A DNA stretch of 64,000 nt, from positions 248,001 through 312,000 of the forward strand of contig PKRG01000001.1 in NCBI GenBank assembly GCA_017577575.1, written 5' to 3'. The translations under genes and the position numbers were made by a program. Position 1 is the stretch's first letter. Every line of letters begins with the position of its first letter. This stretch comes from Acidimicrobiia bacterium (GTDB taxonomy: Bacteria; Actinomycetota; Acidimicrobiia; Spongiisociales; ZC4RG35). The notes under the pieces were generated by a model. That model ran no database searches and had not been told where the DNA came from. It was given only the letters and a program-made list of their open reading frames with translations. Of this stretch, positions 1 to 7,890 are shown one piece after another.

Positions 1-302
1 TCGCCCAAGACATCGTCGCCGGGGAGCCGATCGAGCGGGCCATCCTCGGCATCCAGGGGACCAACGCAGAGGGGGAAAGGCCCGGCGCCCTGGTGATCTC
101 GGTGCAGCCAGGGTCCGGCGCCGACGAGGCGGGGATCGAGAGCGGCGACGTCATCATCTCCATCGACGGCGTGAGGGTCACCAACATCGGTGACCTCGTC
201 GCTCAGGTCGGAGCCCACCGCCCCGGAGACACCGTCGAGGTGGAGCTGATCCGAGACGGTGAGACCATGCGGCTCGAGGTGACACTCGGCTCGGCCGACT
301 GA
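1..302 (+). CDS. C-terminal PDZ domain of a trypsin-like (HtrA/DegP-type) serine protease, 5' truncated
   Basis: The reading frame is open from base 3 of the window, so the gene begins upstream and only about 99 codons are present. They form one PDZ domain: a carboxylate-binding strand reading LVISVQPGSGADEAGI, then the GDVIISIDGV core, a linker, and a closing ELIRDGE/LEVTLG strand pair. This layout is typical of the C-terminal PDZ of periplasmic or envelope HtrA proteases, where it recognises unfolded protein tails. The catalytic domain lies outside the window, so the protease assignment is inferred from the PDZ type. A site-2 protease PDZ cannot be excluded. Confidence 0.7.
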   Translation, partial: AQDIVAGEPIERAILGIQGTNAEGERPGALVISVQPGSGADEAGIESGDVIISIDGVRVTNIGDLVAQVGAHRPGDTVEVELIRDGETMRLEVTLGSAD

Positions 303-320
303 GCCGCCCAGGCCCGGCGC

Positions 321-1373
321 TCATCCGGGGCGCCGGGCCGCGGCCAGCTCCATCAGCCTGGCGGCGCCCTCGCCCATGGTCGCGAACCGCTCGTCGGAGG
401 TCTGGCCGCGCAGGTAGCGGATGTAGATCTGCTGGAGGATCACACCCAGCTTCCAGGTGCCGAACACGATGTACCAGTCGATCTCCGACACGTCCCTGCC
501 GGATCGGGCCGCATACACCTCCACCGCCTCCTCCCTCCGCATCCAGCCCGGCGCCGTCACCGGCATCAGCGAATGGGTGCGCTCGTCGATCTCGTCGGGA
601 TGGTGCCACGAGCCGAACAGCGTCCCCAGGTCGGTGAGCGGGTCGCCCCGGGTAGCCATGTCCCAGTCGTAGACGGCGACGCACACCGACGGGTCTTCGG
701 CGGAGACGGCCATGTTGTCGAGCCGCCAGTCGTTGTGGAGCAGCGTCGCCGGAGGCGACTCGGGCATCGTGTCGGCGAGCCAGAGGCCCACCTCCTCGGC
801 GAGCGGGTTGTCCTCGTGACGGGCCCGGGCCCACCGCTCCAGCCATCCGTTCACCTGGCGCTCCAGGTAGCCCTCCGGCCTCCCCAGGTCGTCGAGGCCG
901 CACGATGCCGGGTCGACGGCGTGGAACTCGGCCAGGGTCTCCACCACCACCCGGGAGAGGGCGGCGTTCGCCTCGGGGTCGGCGCCGCCACCGAAGACCT
1001 CGGGGACGGTCTCCCGCACCACCACTCCGTCCCTGCGCTCCATCACGAAGAACGGAGCGCCGATCACCGTGTCGTCGTCGCAGTAGAGGAGAGCGCGTGG
1101 TGCCTTGTCGAACGCCTCCCACAATCGCGACAGGACCCGGTACTCCCGTCCCATGTCGTGGGCGCCCGGTGGCAGCGGCCCGAGAGGGGGGCGGCGCAAC
1201 ACGTACTGGCGCCCGGACGCGAACTCGAGCAGGTAGGTCAGATTCGCCCGCCCGCCGGAGAACTGCCTCACCGTGAGGTCCGAGTCCGCTCCTTCCAGGC
1301 GGGGGCGCAGGTAGGCGTGGAGCCGCTCCTCGTCGAACCTCTCCTCGGGCCGGACCTCGATCACGTCGGGCAT
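321..1373 (-). CDS. Phosphotransferase family protein (aminoglycoside phosphotransferase/ACAD10-like kinase fold)
   Basis: A 350-aa APH-fold kinase. Visible motifs are the nucleotide-binding N-lobe (FSGGRANLTYLLEF), the catalytic loop LLHNDWRLDNMAV (Brenner-type HxDxxxxN) and the metal-binding VYDWDMATRGDP. In actinobacteria this family often lies with acyl-CoA dehydrogenases and may phosphorylate small hydroxylated metabolites; the substrate here is unknown and antibiotic resistance is not implied. The ATG at 1373 was chosen because the protein then starts right before the conserved N-lobe (MPDVIEVRPEE). A 54-codon upstream extension is low-complexity and overlaps the divergent gene. It is transcribed away from the DUF885 gene. 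Confidence 0.8.
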   Translation of the reverse strand: MPDVIEVRPEERFDEERLHAYLRPRLEGADSDLTVRQFSGGRANLTYLLEFASGRQYVLRRPPLGPLPPGAHDMGREYRVLSRLWEAFDKAPRALLYCDDDTVIGAPFFVMERRDGVVVRETVPEVFGGGADPEANAALSRVVVETLAEFHAVDPASCGLDDLGRPEGYLERQVNGWLERWARARHEDNPLAEEVGLWLADTMPESPPATLLHNDWRLDNMAVSAEDPSVCVAVYDWDMATRGDPLTDLGTLFGSWHHPDEIDERTHSLMPVTAPGWMRREEAVEVYAARSGRDVSEIDWYIVFGTWKLGVILQQIYIRYLRGQTSDERFATMGEGAARLMELAAARRPG

Positions 1374-1467
1374 GGGGTGAGAAGCTAGTCGGGCCGTCCC
1401 ATCTCGGCCGGTTCCTTGGTTCGAGGCCTCGGTTAGGCTCCTCTTCCCCGTCTTAGAGGAGGTCACC

Positions 1468-3117
1468 ATCACCCCCTTCGAGATCTCGGAAGCGTTGGTC
1501 GACGAGCTCGTCGAGCTGAGCCCCATGCTGGCCACGAGCCTCGGGATCCCCGGACACGACGACCGCTGGGACGACCTGTCACCCGACGGCGCCGCCGCCG
1601 TCTACGAGGTCGCTCGGAAGTACCGGGCCGCCGCCGCGGAGCATTTCGACCATCCGGACGAGGACCAGAGGCACGCCGCCCGGGTCGTGGCGGGTTACCT
1701 CGACGTCGGGGTGAACCAATACGAGAGCGGGGACTACCTGCGGGACGTGAGCCACATCTACTGCAGCTTCACCCGTGTCCGCGACATCTTCGACATCATG
1801 CCCCGCGACACCGCCGAGCAGTGGGCGAACATCGCCTCCCGTCTGGAGAAGATCGGGGAGCCGTTCGAGGGCTGGCGCCGCCTCCTCGCCAAGGGCGTCG
1901 AGGCGGGCCAGGTCGTCGCCCGCAGGCAAGTCCTGTCGGTGATCGAACAGGCCCGTCACCTGGCGGGCGACGAGTCGATGGTCGTGGGCCTCGTCGCCGA
2001 CGCCGAAAAGCGCGGCTTCGCCGACGAGCGCCTTCGGCAGGCCGCCGAGACGGCTCGCCGGCAGGCCGCCGAGCTGGCCGACTGGCTGGAAAAGGAGTAC
2101 CTGCCGCACGCCGATCCCGAAGACGGGGTGGGGGAGGAGCGGTACCTGCGCTCGGCCGAGGAGTTCCTCGGCATGACCATCGACCCCGCCGAGGTCTACG
2201 AGTGGGGGTGGGAGGAGATCGCCCGCCTCCGTTCGCAGATGACCGAGGTCTCCCGCCTGATCGACTCGGATCGGTCGGTCGACGATGTCATCGAGCTGCT
2301 CGAGACCGATCCTTCCCGGTCGGTGCCCAAGGAGGAGTTCACCGAGTTCGTGCAGCGTCGGCTCGACGACGCCGTCAGTGCCCTCGACGGCCCTCACTTC
2401 GACGTGCCCGACCCGGTCAAGCGGGTCACCGTCAATCTGGCCCCTCCCGGGGGTGCCCTGGGTGCCTGGTACATCAACCCGTCCGAGGACTGGCAGCGGT
2501 CGGGATCGGTCTGGTACGCGCTCGGCGAGCGGGACCGGATCCCCACCTGGCAGGAGGTGACCACCGCCTATCACGAGGGCTTCCCCGGCCACCACCTCCA
2601 GATCGGGGTGTCGATGTGGCAGAAGGACCGCTTGTCCAAGGCCCAGCGCCTCCTCGTCTGGTATTCGGGCTACGGCGAAGGCTGGGCGCTGTACGCCGAG
2701 CGGCTCATGGACGAGCTGGGCTTCTTCGAGAAGCCCGAGTACCGGCTGGGCATGCTCGCCTCGCAGCTCTTCCGGGCCACCCGGGTGGTCGTGGACATCG
2801 GCCTCCACCTCGGCTACCGCGTCCCCGAAGGCGCTCCGCTGCACGCCGGCGAGACGTGGAACTACGACATCGCCGTCGACTACATGGACCGTATCGGCCT
2901 GCAGCCCCGCGACCTCGCCGAGAGCGAGGTGAAGCGGTACCTGGGGTGGCCGGGCCAGGCCATCTCCTACAAGCTCGGTGAGCGGGAGATCCTCGACATC
3001 CGCTCCCGTCTCCAGGCCGACCCTTCTTTCGACTTGAAGGAGTTCCACCGCCAGGTGCTCGAAGGCGGAGAGGTGCGCCTCGACTACCTGCGGGAGCGTC
3101 TCCTCGGGAACCGCTGA
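1468..3117 (+). CDS. DUF885 family protein (putative zinc peptidase-like)
   Basis: A protein of about 549 aa of the DUF885 family. It carries the family motif HEGFPGHH (an HExxxxHH-like metal site) followed by GEGWALYAERLMDELG, which probably supplies another metal or catalytic acid. Its function is unproven; some members resemble peptidases. The start is odd. A strong Shine-Dalgarno AGAGGAGG (1455-1462) sits 5 nt before an ATC at 1468, and the residues from there (TPFEISEALVDELVEL) look like a normal DUF885 N-terminus. The first conventional start is the TTG at 1495, 33 nt past the SD. No ATG or GTG lies nearby upstream. A hairpin at 3132-3157 follows the gene. Confidence 0.8.
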   Translation: MTPFEISEALVDELVELSPMLATSLGIPGHDDRWDDLSPDGAAAVYEVARKYRAAAAEHFDHPDEDQRHAARVVAGYLDVGVNQYESGDYLRDVSHIYCSFTRVRDIFDIMPRDTAEQWANIASRLEKIGEPFEGWRRLLAKGVEAGQVVARRQVLSVIEQARHLAGDESMVVGLVADAEKRGFADERLRQAAETARRQAAELADWLEKEYLPHADPEDGVGEERYLRSAEEFLGMTIDPAEVYEWGWEEIARLRSQMTEVSRLIDSDRSVDDVIELLETDPSRSVPKEEFTEFVQRRLDDAVSALDGPHFDVPDPVKRVTVNLAPPGGALGAWYINPSEDWQRSGSVWYALGERDRIPTWQEVTTAYHEGFPGHHLQIGVSMWQKDRLSKAQRLLVWYSGYGEGWALYAERLMDELGFFEKPEYRLGMLASQLFRATRVVVDIGLHLGYRVPEGAPLHAGETWNYDIAVDYMDRIGLQPRDLAESEVKRYLGWPGQAISYKLGEREILDIRSRLQADPSFDLKEFHRQVLEGGEVRLDYLRERLLGNR

Positions 3118-3131
3118 AGGGGGATGGAATG

Positions 3132-3157
3132 GAGTGGGCCCCGGCCGGGGCCCACTC
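3132..3157. terminator. Bidirectional hairpin between convergent genes
   Basis: A perfect 11-bp stem (GAGTGGGCCCC paired with GGGGCCCACTC) closes on a GGCC loop, between the DUF885 stop (3117) and the convergent LysM/M23 stop (3160). There is no U-tract, which is common for actinobacterial terminators. It would serve both strands. Confidence 0.6.
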
Positions 3158-3159
3158 GA

Positions 3160-4326
3160 TCAGCAGCCTGCTTCCTTGAGCGTCGGGTACGGGTTGACCG
3201 GGTCGCCGCCGCCGGGATGTATCTCGAAGTGGAGATGGGTAGGCCCGCCCCGGGCGTTGCCGGTGTCGCCCACGTAGCCGATGACGTGACCGGCCTGGAC
3301 CCGCCCGGAGCGCCCGAAGGCGTCGAGATGGGTGCCGATGTAGGTGACGCCGTCGTCGCCGTGGAGGAAGAACTGCAGCCCACCCACGGTGCCGGTGACG
3401 AGCTCGATCTTCCCGGAGACCGGGGCGTAGACCTCGGCGCCGCGGGGAGCGAAGATGTCGATCCCTTGATGCCAGCGGCCGTCTGGCTTGCCCACGCCCC
3501 AGTCGTTGACGTAGGTGCCACCTTTCACGGGGCACACCCACGCCGCACCCGGGATCGATAGCACCTGGCCCACCCGGATCAGGTTGGGGTTCTTCAGGCT
3601 GTTCGCCTTGGCGATGGCGGAGGCGGTCGTCCCGTACTTGCGGGCGATGGTGTCGAGCGTTTCCCCGGCTGCCACGGTGTGGCTGGTCGTGCTCGACCCG
3701 CCGCCCCCTTCGCCCGGCAGGTTGTCGGGGACGAAGCTCCTGCCCGACAGCGACAGCCGCGTGCCGACGTAGATGACGTTCGGGTCGGTGATGCCGTTGG
3801 CTTCCGCCAGGGCGGACACCGACAGGCCGTACTTGCGGGCGATGGTGCCGAGGGTCTCGCCGGCCTTGACGATGTGGAAGCCGGAGGAAGAGCTCCCTCC
3901 GCCGCCACCGCCGCCGCTGCCGCCGGCGGGGATCGTGAGCTTTTGCCCCACCCGAATCAGGTTGGGGTTCTTCAAGTCGTTGGCCTTGGCGATGGCCGCC
4001 ACCGTCGCCTTGTAGCGGGCGGCGATCACGCCCAGCGTTTCGCCGGCTTCCACGACGTGGACATCGGTGCCACCGCCACCGGATCCCCCGGAACCCGGGA
4101 TGTTGATTTTCTGGCCGGGAAGGATGAGGTCCGGATTGGCGATGTCGTTGCTCTCCAGCAACGCCTGCAAGGAGACGCCGTGCTTGGCGGCGATGCCGGA
4201 CAACGTGTCGCCGGGCTTCACCTCGTAAGCGAGGGAGCCGGCCACCACCATCAGCGCGATCAGCCCACCGATGAGGTAGGCCCGAAGGCGTTTGTCGGTC
4301 GACACCAGATAGGTCGACGTCAGCAT
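3160..4326 (-). CDS. Membrane-anchored four-LysM, M23-family peptidoglycan endopeptidase
   Basis: A 388-aa envelope protein. An N-terminal membrane segment (about residues 14-33) is followed by four LysM peptidoglycan-binding repeats (about 34-77, 90-133, 150-193, 216-259), separated by Gly/Ser linkers, and a C-terminal M23 (LytM/peptidase M23) domain from about 263. The M23 zinc motifs are present (HQGIDIF and HLHFEIH), so the domain looks catalytically intact. It probably cuts peptide cross-links in the cell wall. The ATG at 4326 follows AGAGG on the minus strand. Four LysM repeats of such uniform register suggest internal duplication, especially repeats 2 and 4, which share KANxLKNPNLIRVGQ. 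Confidence 0.88.
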   Translation of the reverse strand: MLTSTYLVSTDKRLRAYLIGGLIALMVVAGSLAYEVKPGDTLSGIAAKHGVSLQALLESNDIANPDLILPGQKINIPGSGGSGGGGTDVHVVEAGETLGVIAARYKATVAAIAKANDLKNPNLIRVGQKLTIPAGGSGGGGGGGSSSSGFHIVKAGETLGTIARKYGLSVSALAEANGITDPNVIYVGTRLSLSGRSFVPDNLPGEGGGGSSTTSHTVAAGETLDTIARKYGTTASAIAKANSLKNPNLIRVGQVLSIPGAAWVCPVKGGTYVNDWGVGKPDGRWHQGIDIFAPRGAEVYAPVSGKIELVTGTVGGLQFFLHGDDGVTYIGTHLDAFGRSGRVQAGHVIGYVGDTGNARGGPTHLHFEIHPGGGDPVNPYPTLKEAGC

Positions 4327-4411
4327 GTTGGGACCTCTCCGGCCCCTGACCGCCCGAGAGGGAAGTCAGCGTAATAGGGGTAGTGCGCGAAATCCAGATC
4401 CGATCGCGTCG

Positions 4412-5491
4412 TCAGCCGATGGAGACCGGCTGGCGGCGCCCTCTTTCGGCTCTGAGCTGGCCGCAGGCGGCGTCGATGTCCCGGCCCCGGGTGTCCCTCA
4501 CCGTCACGTTGACGCCCATGTCCCGGAGGATCTGCACGAACCGGTCCATCGCTTCCCTGGACGGCGCCTTCTCCGTGGAGAGCGGGGTCGGGTTGAGGGC
4601 GATCAGGTTCACGTGGGCGCGGATCCGGCGGGCGATGTCGGCGAGCAGCCGGGCCTGTTCGGGGATGTCGTTGACGCCGTCCATCACGGTCCACTCGATG
4701 GACACCCGCCGCCCCGTCTTCGCCGCGTACTCCTTGGCCGCCTCCTCCAGGTCGGAGATGGGGTAGCGGCGGTTGATGGGAACCAGCCGGGAGCGCAGCT
4801 CGTCGTCGGCGGCGTGGAGGCTGATGGCGAGGTTGAGGGGCCAGCCCTCGTCGGCCAACCGGCGGATGCCAGGGACCATCCCGACCGTCGACACCGTGAT
4901 CGAGCGGGCCGACATGCCCATCTCCTCGATCATCCGCCGGATCGCCTCCCTCACCCGGTTGTAGTTGGCGAGCGGCTCGCCCATCCCCATGAACACCACG
5001 TTGGTGAGCCGGTCCGGCGACCCGGGGAGGCCGATCTGGCGGAGGAAGGCCTGGGCGTATGCCACCTGGGCGACGATCTCGCCGGGCTCGAGGTGACGCT
5101 CGAACCCGAACTGGCCGGTGGCGCAGAACGTGCAGCCGAGGGCGCAGCCGGCCTGCGATGAGATGCACAAGGTGGTGCGCCGGGGGTAGCCCATCAGCAC
5201 CGCCTCGTACTGGGCGCCGTCGTCGGCCTCGAACAGCCACTTGCGGGTCGTACCGTTGTCACCGACCTGATCGGCCACGACCCGGAATGGCCACAGACGG
5301 ATCTCTCGGCGGACCGCTGCCGGCAGGTTTGTCATGTCCTCGGGGTCGAGGACGGGCGTCACGTACAGCCATCGCCGGAGCTGGGATGCGCGATAGGGCG
5401 GCTCCGACGGGAGCAGCGATCCGAGATCGTCGGGATGGATCGAGTAGGCCACGCGTCTGAAAGCGTAGGCGAGGGCCGGGGGAGAAGTCAC
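4412..5491 (-). CDS. rlmN: 23S rRNA (adenine-2503-C2)-methyltransferase RlmN
   Basis: A 359-aa radical SAM methyltransferase that methylates C2 of A2503 in 23S rRNA (and A37 in some tRNAs). The CxxxCxxC cluster ligands are Cys116, Cys120 and Cys123 in GCALGCTFCATG, followed by the GEPLANYN SAM-binding region. The resolving Cys is near the C-terminus (DIDAACGQLRAE), as RlmN needs for its methyl-Cys mechanism. The start is uncertain: GTG at 5491 gives the full length, and another GTG 13 codons in (VAYSIHPDD) is also possible. It is divergent from the tetR gene, and the shared 5492-5542 region holds the TetR operator. Confidence 0.93.
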   Translation of the reverse strand: MTSPPALAYAFRRVAYSIHPDDLGSLLPSEPPYRASQLRRWLYVTPVLDPEDMTNLPAAVRREIRLWPFRVVADQVGDNGTTRKWLFEADDGAQYEAVLMGYPRRTTLCISSQAGCALGCTFCATGQFGFERHLEPGEIVAQVAYAQAFLRQIGLPGSPDRLTNVVFMGMGEPLANYNRVREAIRRMIEEMGMSARSITVSTVGMVPGIRRLADEGWPLNLAISLHAADDELRSRLVPINRRYPISDLEEAAKEYAAKTGRRVSIEWTVMDGVNDIPEQARLLADIARRIRAHVNLIALNPTPLSTEKAPSREAMDRFVQILRDMGVNVTVRDTRGRDIDAACGQLRAERGRRQPVSIG

Positions 5492-5501
5492 CGGCGGAAG
5501 T

Positions 5502-5542
5502 TTGGAATGAGTGAGCGCTCACTCCGCTATCATGGCCCGTCT
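5502..5542. promoter_or_regulatory. TetR operator and promoter region
   Basis: The perfect 16-bp palindrome GAGTGAGCGCTCACTC spans 5509-5524, between rlmN and the divergent tetR gene. It resembles TetR-family operators containing TGAGTGA...TCACTCA half-sites (known from the family). A -10-like TATCAT (5528-5533) lies just downstream, 9 nt before the GTG at 5543, so a regulator bound to the palindrome would block the promoter of its own operon and could also affect rlmN. Confidence 0.75.
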
Positions 5543-6154
5543 GTGCAAACACCATCGAAACGAGAGAGAGCCACCCCGCTTCCGCCGGAAGACCGCCGCC
5601 AGGCGATCATCGAGGCGGTCGTGCCCTTGCTCATCGAGCACGGGCCGACCGCGACGACCCGCCAGATCGCCGAAGCGGCCGGCGTCGCCGAAGGCACCCT
5701 GTTCCGCGTCTTCCCCGACAAGCGGGCACTCCTCTTCGCGGTCGCCGAGCACCTGCTCGACCCCGACCGCGGGGAGGCGACTCTCGCCGACGCCGTGGCC
5801 GACGCCGCCGACCTCGAGTCCAAGGTGATCGCCACCATCGAGCAATCCCGCACCCGCATGGAGCAGGTACTCACCGTGATGACGGCTCTGCGTCACATCG
5901 CCCACGACGAGGGCGGCGGCGACAAGCCTCCCTCGCCGCCGGCGTTCCTCGTGGAGGCGAACCGCAGGTTCCTGGACGCCATCGCCGACCACGTATTCGC
6001 CCCCCACGCCGACGAGCTCCGGGTCACGCCCCAGGAGGCGGCGCTGGTGCTCCGCAGCCTCGTCTTCGGGATGTGGCACCCCGGCACCTCCGCCGAGTCG
6101 CGGATGTCCGCCGACCAACTGGCCTCGATCCTGTTGAAAGGACTCGCCCGCTGA
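5543..6154 (+). CDS. TetR/AcrR family transcriptional regulator
   Basis: A 203-aa TetR-family repressor. The N-terminal HTH (about residues 20-60) contains RRQAIIEAVVPLL, the recognition-helix region TTRQIAEAAGVAEGTLFRVF and the typical PDKRALLFAVAEHLL. The C-terminal ligand domain is divergent. The GTG at 5543 was chosen because the in-frame ATG at 5507 lies inside the palindromic operator and upstream of the likely -10. With GTG the transcript would be leaderless. The stop overlaps the first exporter ATG by 1 nt (TGATG), so the regulator and exporter are cotranscribed. It probably represses the operon until a transported compound binds. Confidence 0.88.
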   Translation: MQTPSKRERATPLPPEDRRQAIIEAVVPLLIEHGPTATTRQIAEAAGVAEGTLFRVFPDKRALLFAVAEHLLDPDRGEATLADAVADAADLESKVIATIEQSRTRMEQVLTVMTALRHIAHDEGGGDKPPSPPAFLVEANRRFLDAIADHVFAPHADELRVTPQEAALVLRSLVFGMWHPGTSAESRMSADQLASILLKGLAR

Positions 6155-7890
6155 TGTTGACGCGCCTTCTCCGCACCCATCTCAAGCCATACGGCTGGTT
6201 CATCACCGCCATCGTGGCGCTGCAGTTCGTCAGCACCCTGGCGGCGTTGTACCTCCCCAGCCTCAACGCCGACATCATCGACAGCGGCGTCGCCCGCGGC
6301 GACACCGACTACATCCTCAGGGTCGGCGGCTGGATGCTGCTGGTCTCGCTCGTGCAGGCGGCGACGTCGGTCGGCGCTCTCTACTTCGGCTCCCGCACCG
6401 CCATGGCGGTCGGCAGGGACCTGCGCGCCGACATCTACGACCAGGTCGCCAGGTTCTCCAGCCAGGAGGTGAACCGCTTCGGGGCTCCGTCCCTGCTCAC
6501 CCGCACCACCAACGACGTCCAGCAGATCCAGCAGCTGTTGGCCATGGGCTTCGCCATGCTCGTCATGGCGCCGATGATGGCCATCGGCGGCATCCTCATG
6601 GCCCTGCGCGAAGACCCGGGGTTGGCGTGGCTCCTCGCCGTCGCCATACCGGTTCAGGCCGTCGTGGTGCTCGTGATCGTCTCCCGGATGATCCCCGGCT
6701 TCCGGCGCATGCAGGAGAGGGTCGACCGGATCAACCAGGTCCTTCGGGAGCAGATCACCGGGATCCGGGTGATCCGCGCTTTCGTGCGCGAGTCGTACGA
6801 GACCGAGCGGTTCGGCAAGGCCAACGACGAGCTGACCCGGGTCGCCGTCTACACGGGCCGCTGGATGTCGGCCATGTTCCCGACCGTGATGCTCGTCTTC
6901 AACCTGGCGATCGTGGCCGTGCTCTGGTTCGGTGGCCACCGGATCGCCGACGGGGCGATGCAGGTCGGCTCGCTCACCGCATTCATCGCCTACCTGGCGC
7001 AGATCTTGATGTCGCTGATGATGGCGACACTGGTGCTGTCCCAGGTCCCCCGGGCGTCGGTGAGCGCCAAGCGCATCATCGAGGTGCTGGAGACGCCCTC
7101 GACGGTCACACCCCCGGCGCGGCCGGTCCGCCCGGCCGAAGTGAGGGGCGAAGTCCGATTCGAGGACGTGACCTTCGCCTACCCGGGTGCCGAAGAGCCC
7201 GTGCTCGCCCACCTGGAGCTGATCGCCCGGCCCGGCGAGACGACCGCCATCATCGGGTCCACCGGTTCGGGCAAGTCGACGCTCGTCAACCTGATTCCCC
7301 GGCTCTACGACGTCACCGGCGGCACGGTCCTCATCGACGGCGTGGACGTCCGCGACATGGACCCCGAAGGCCTGTGGCGGCGGATCGGCATCGTCCCCCA
7401 ACGCCCCTACCTGTTCTCTGGGACGATCGCCTCCAACCTCCGGTTCGGTAAGCCCGATGCCACCGAAGAGGAGATGTGGGCCGCCCTCGAGGTCGCCCAG
7501 GCCGCCGATTTCGTCCGGGCGATGCCCGATGGGCTCGACTCACCCATCGCCCAGGGCGGGACCAACGTCTCCGGCGGCCAGCGCCAGCGGCTCGCCATCG
7601 CCCGGGCGATCATCAAGAAGCCCGAGATCTACATCTTCGACGACTCGTTCTCCGCCCTCGACGTGGCCACCGACGCCCGACTGCGGAGGGCTCTGGCCGC
7701 AGAAACCGTCGACGCCACGGTGATCGTCGTCGCCCAGCGGGTGTCGACCATCATGGACGCCGGCCAGATCATCGTCCTCGAGGACGGCGTCGTCGTGGGC
7801 CGGGGCACTCACGACGAGTTGCTCGCCACTTGTGAGACCTACCAGGAGATCGTCTGGTCCCAGCTGGGATCCGAGGAAGGTGTGGCATGA
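6154..7890 (+). CDS. ABC exporter subunit, TMD-NBD (degenerate-site half)
   Basis: A 578-aa half-transporter with six TM helices then an NBD: Walker A GSTGSGKST (about 366-374), signature VSGGQRQ (about 471) and Walker B IYIFDDSFSALD (about 492-503). The catalytic Glu after Walker B is replaced by Asp (FDDS), a feature of the non-catalytic half of heterodimeric exporters. Its start overlaps the tetR stop and its end overlaps the partner gene (ATGA), so a 1:1 complex is likely. The family usually exports drugs, lipids or peptides; the substrate is unknown. Confidence 0.9.
   Translation: MLTRLLRTHLKPYGWFITAIVALQFVSTLAALYLPSLNADIIDSGVARGDTDYILRVGGWMLLVSLVQAATSVGALYFGSRTAMAVGRDLRADIYDQVARFSSQEVNRFGAPSLLTRTTNDVQQIQQLLAMGFAMLVMAPMMAIGGILMALREDPGLAWLLAVAIPVQAVVVLVIVSRMIPGFRRMQERVDRINQVLREQITGIRVIRAFVRESYETERFGKANDELTRVAVYTGRWMSAMFPTVMLVFNLAIVAVLWFGGHRIADGAMQVGSLTAFIAYLAQILMSLMMATLVLSQVPRASVSAKRIIEVLETPSTVTPPARPVRPAEVRGEVRFEDVTFAYPGAEEPVLAHLELIARPGETTAIIGSTGSGKSTLVNLIPRLYDVTGGTVLIDGVDVRDMDPEGLWRRIGIVPQRPYLFSGTIASNLRFGKPDATEEEMWAALEVAQAADFVRAMPDGLDSPIAQGGTNVSGGQRQRLAIARAIIKKPEIYIFDDSFSALDVATDARLRRALAAETVDATVIVVAQRVSTIMDAGQIIVLEDGVVVGRGTHDELLATCETYQEIVWSQLGSEEGVA

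Noticed and set aside
178..1122. Long minus- and plus-strand open frames opposite the APH-like kinase
   Set aside because: They are Arg/Pro/Gly-rich shadows of the real gene with no domain or motif, as expected in high-GC DNA.
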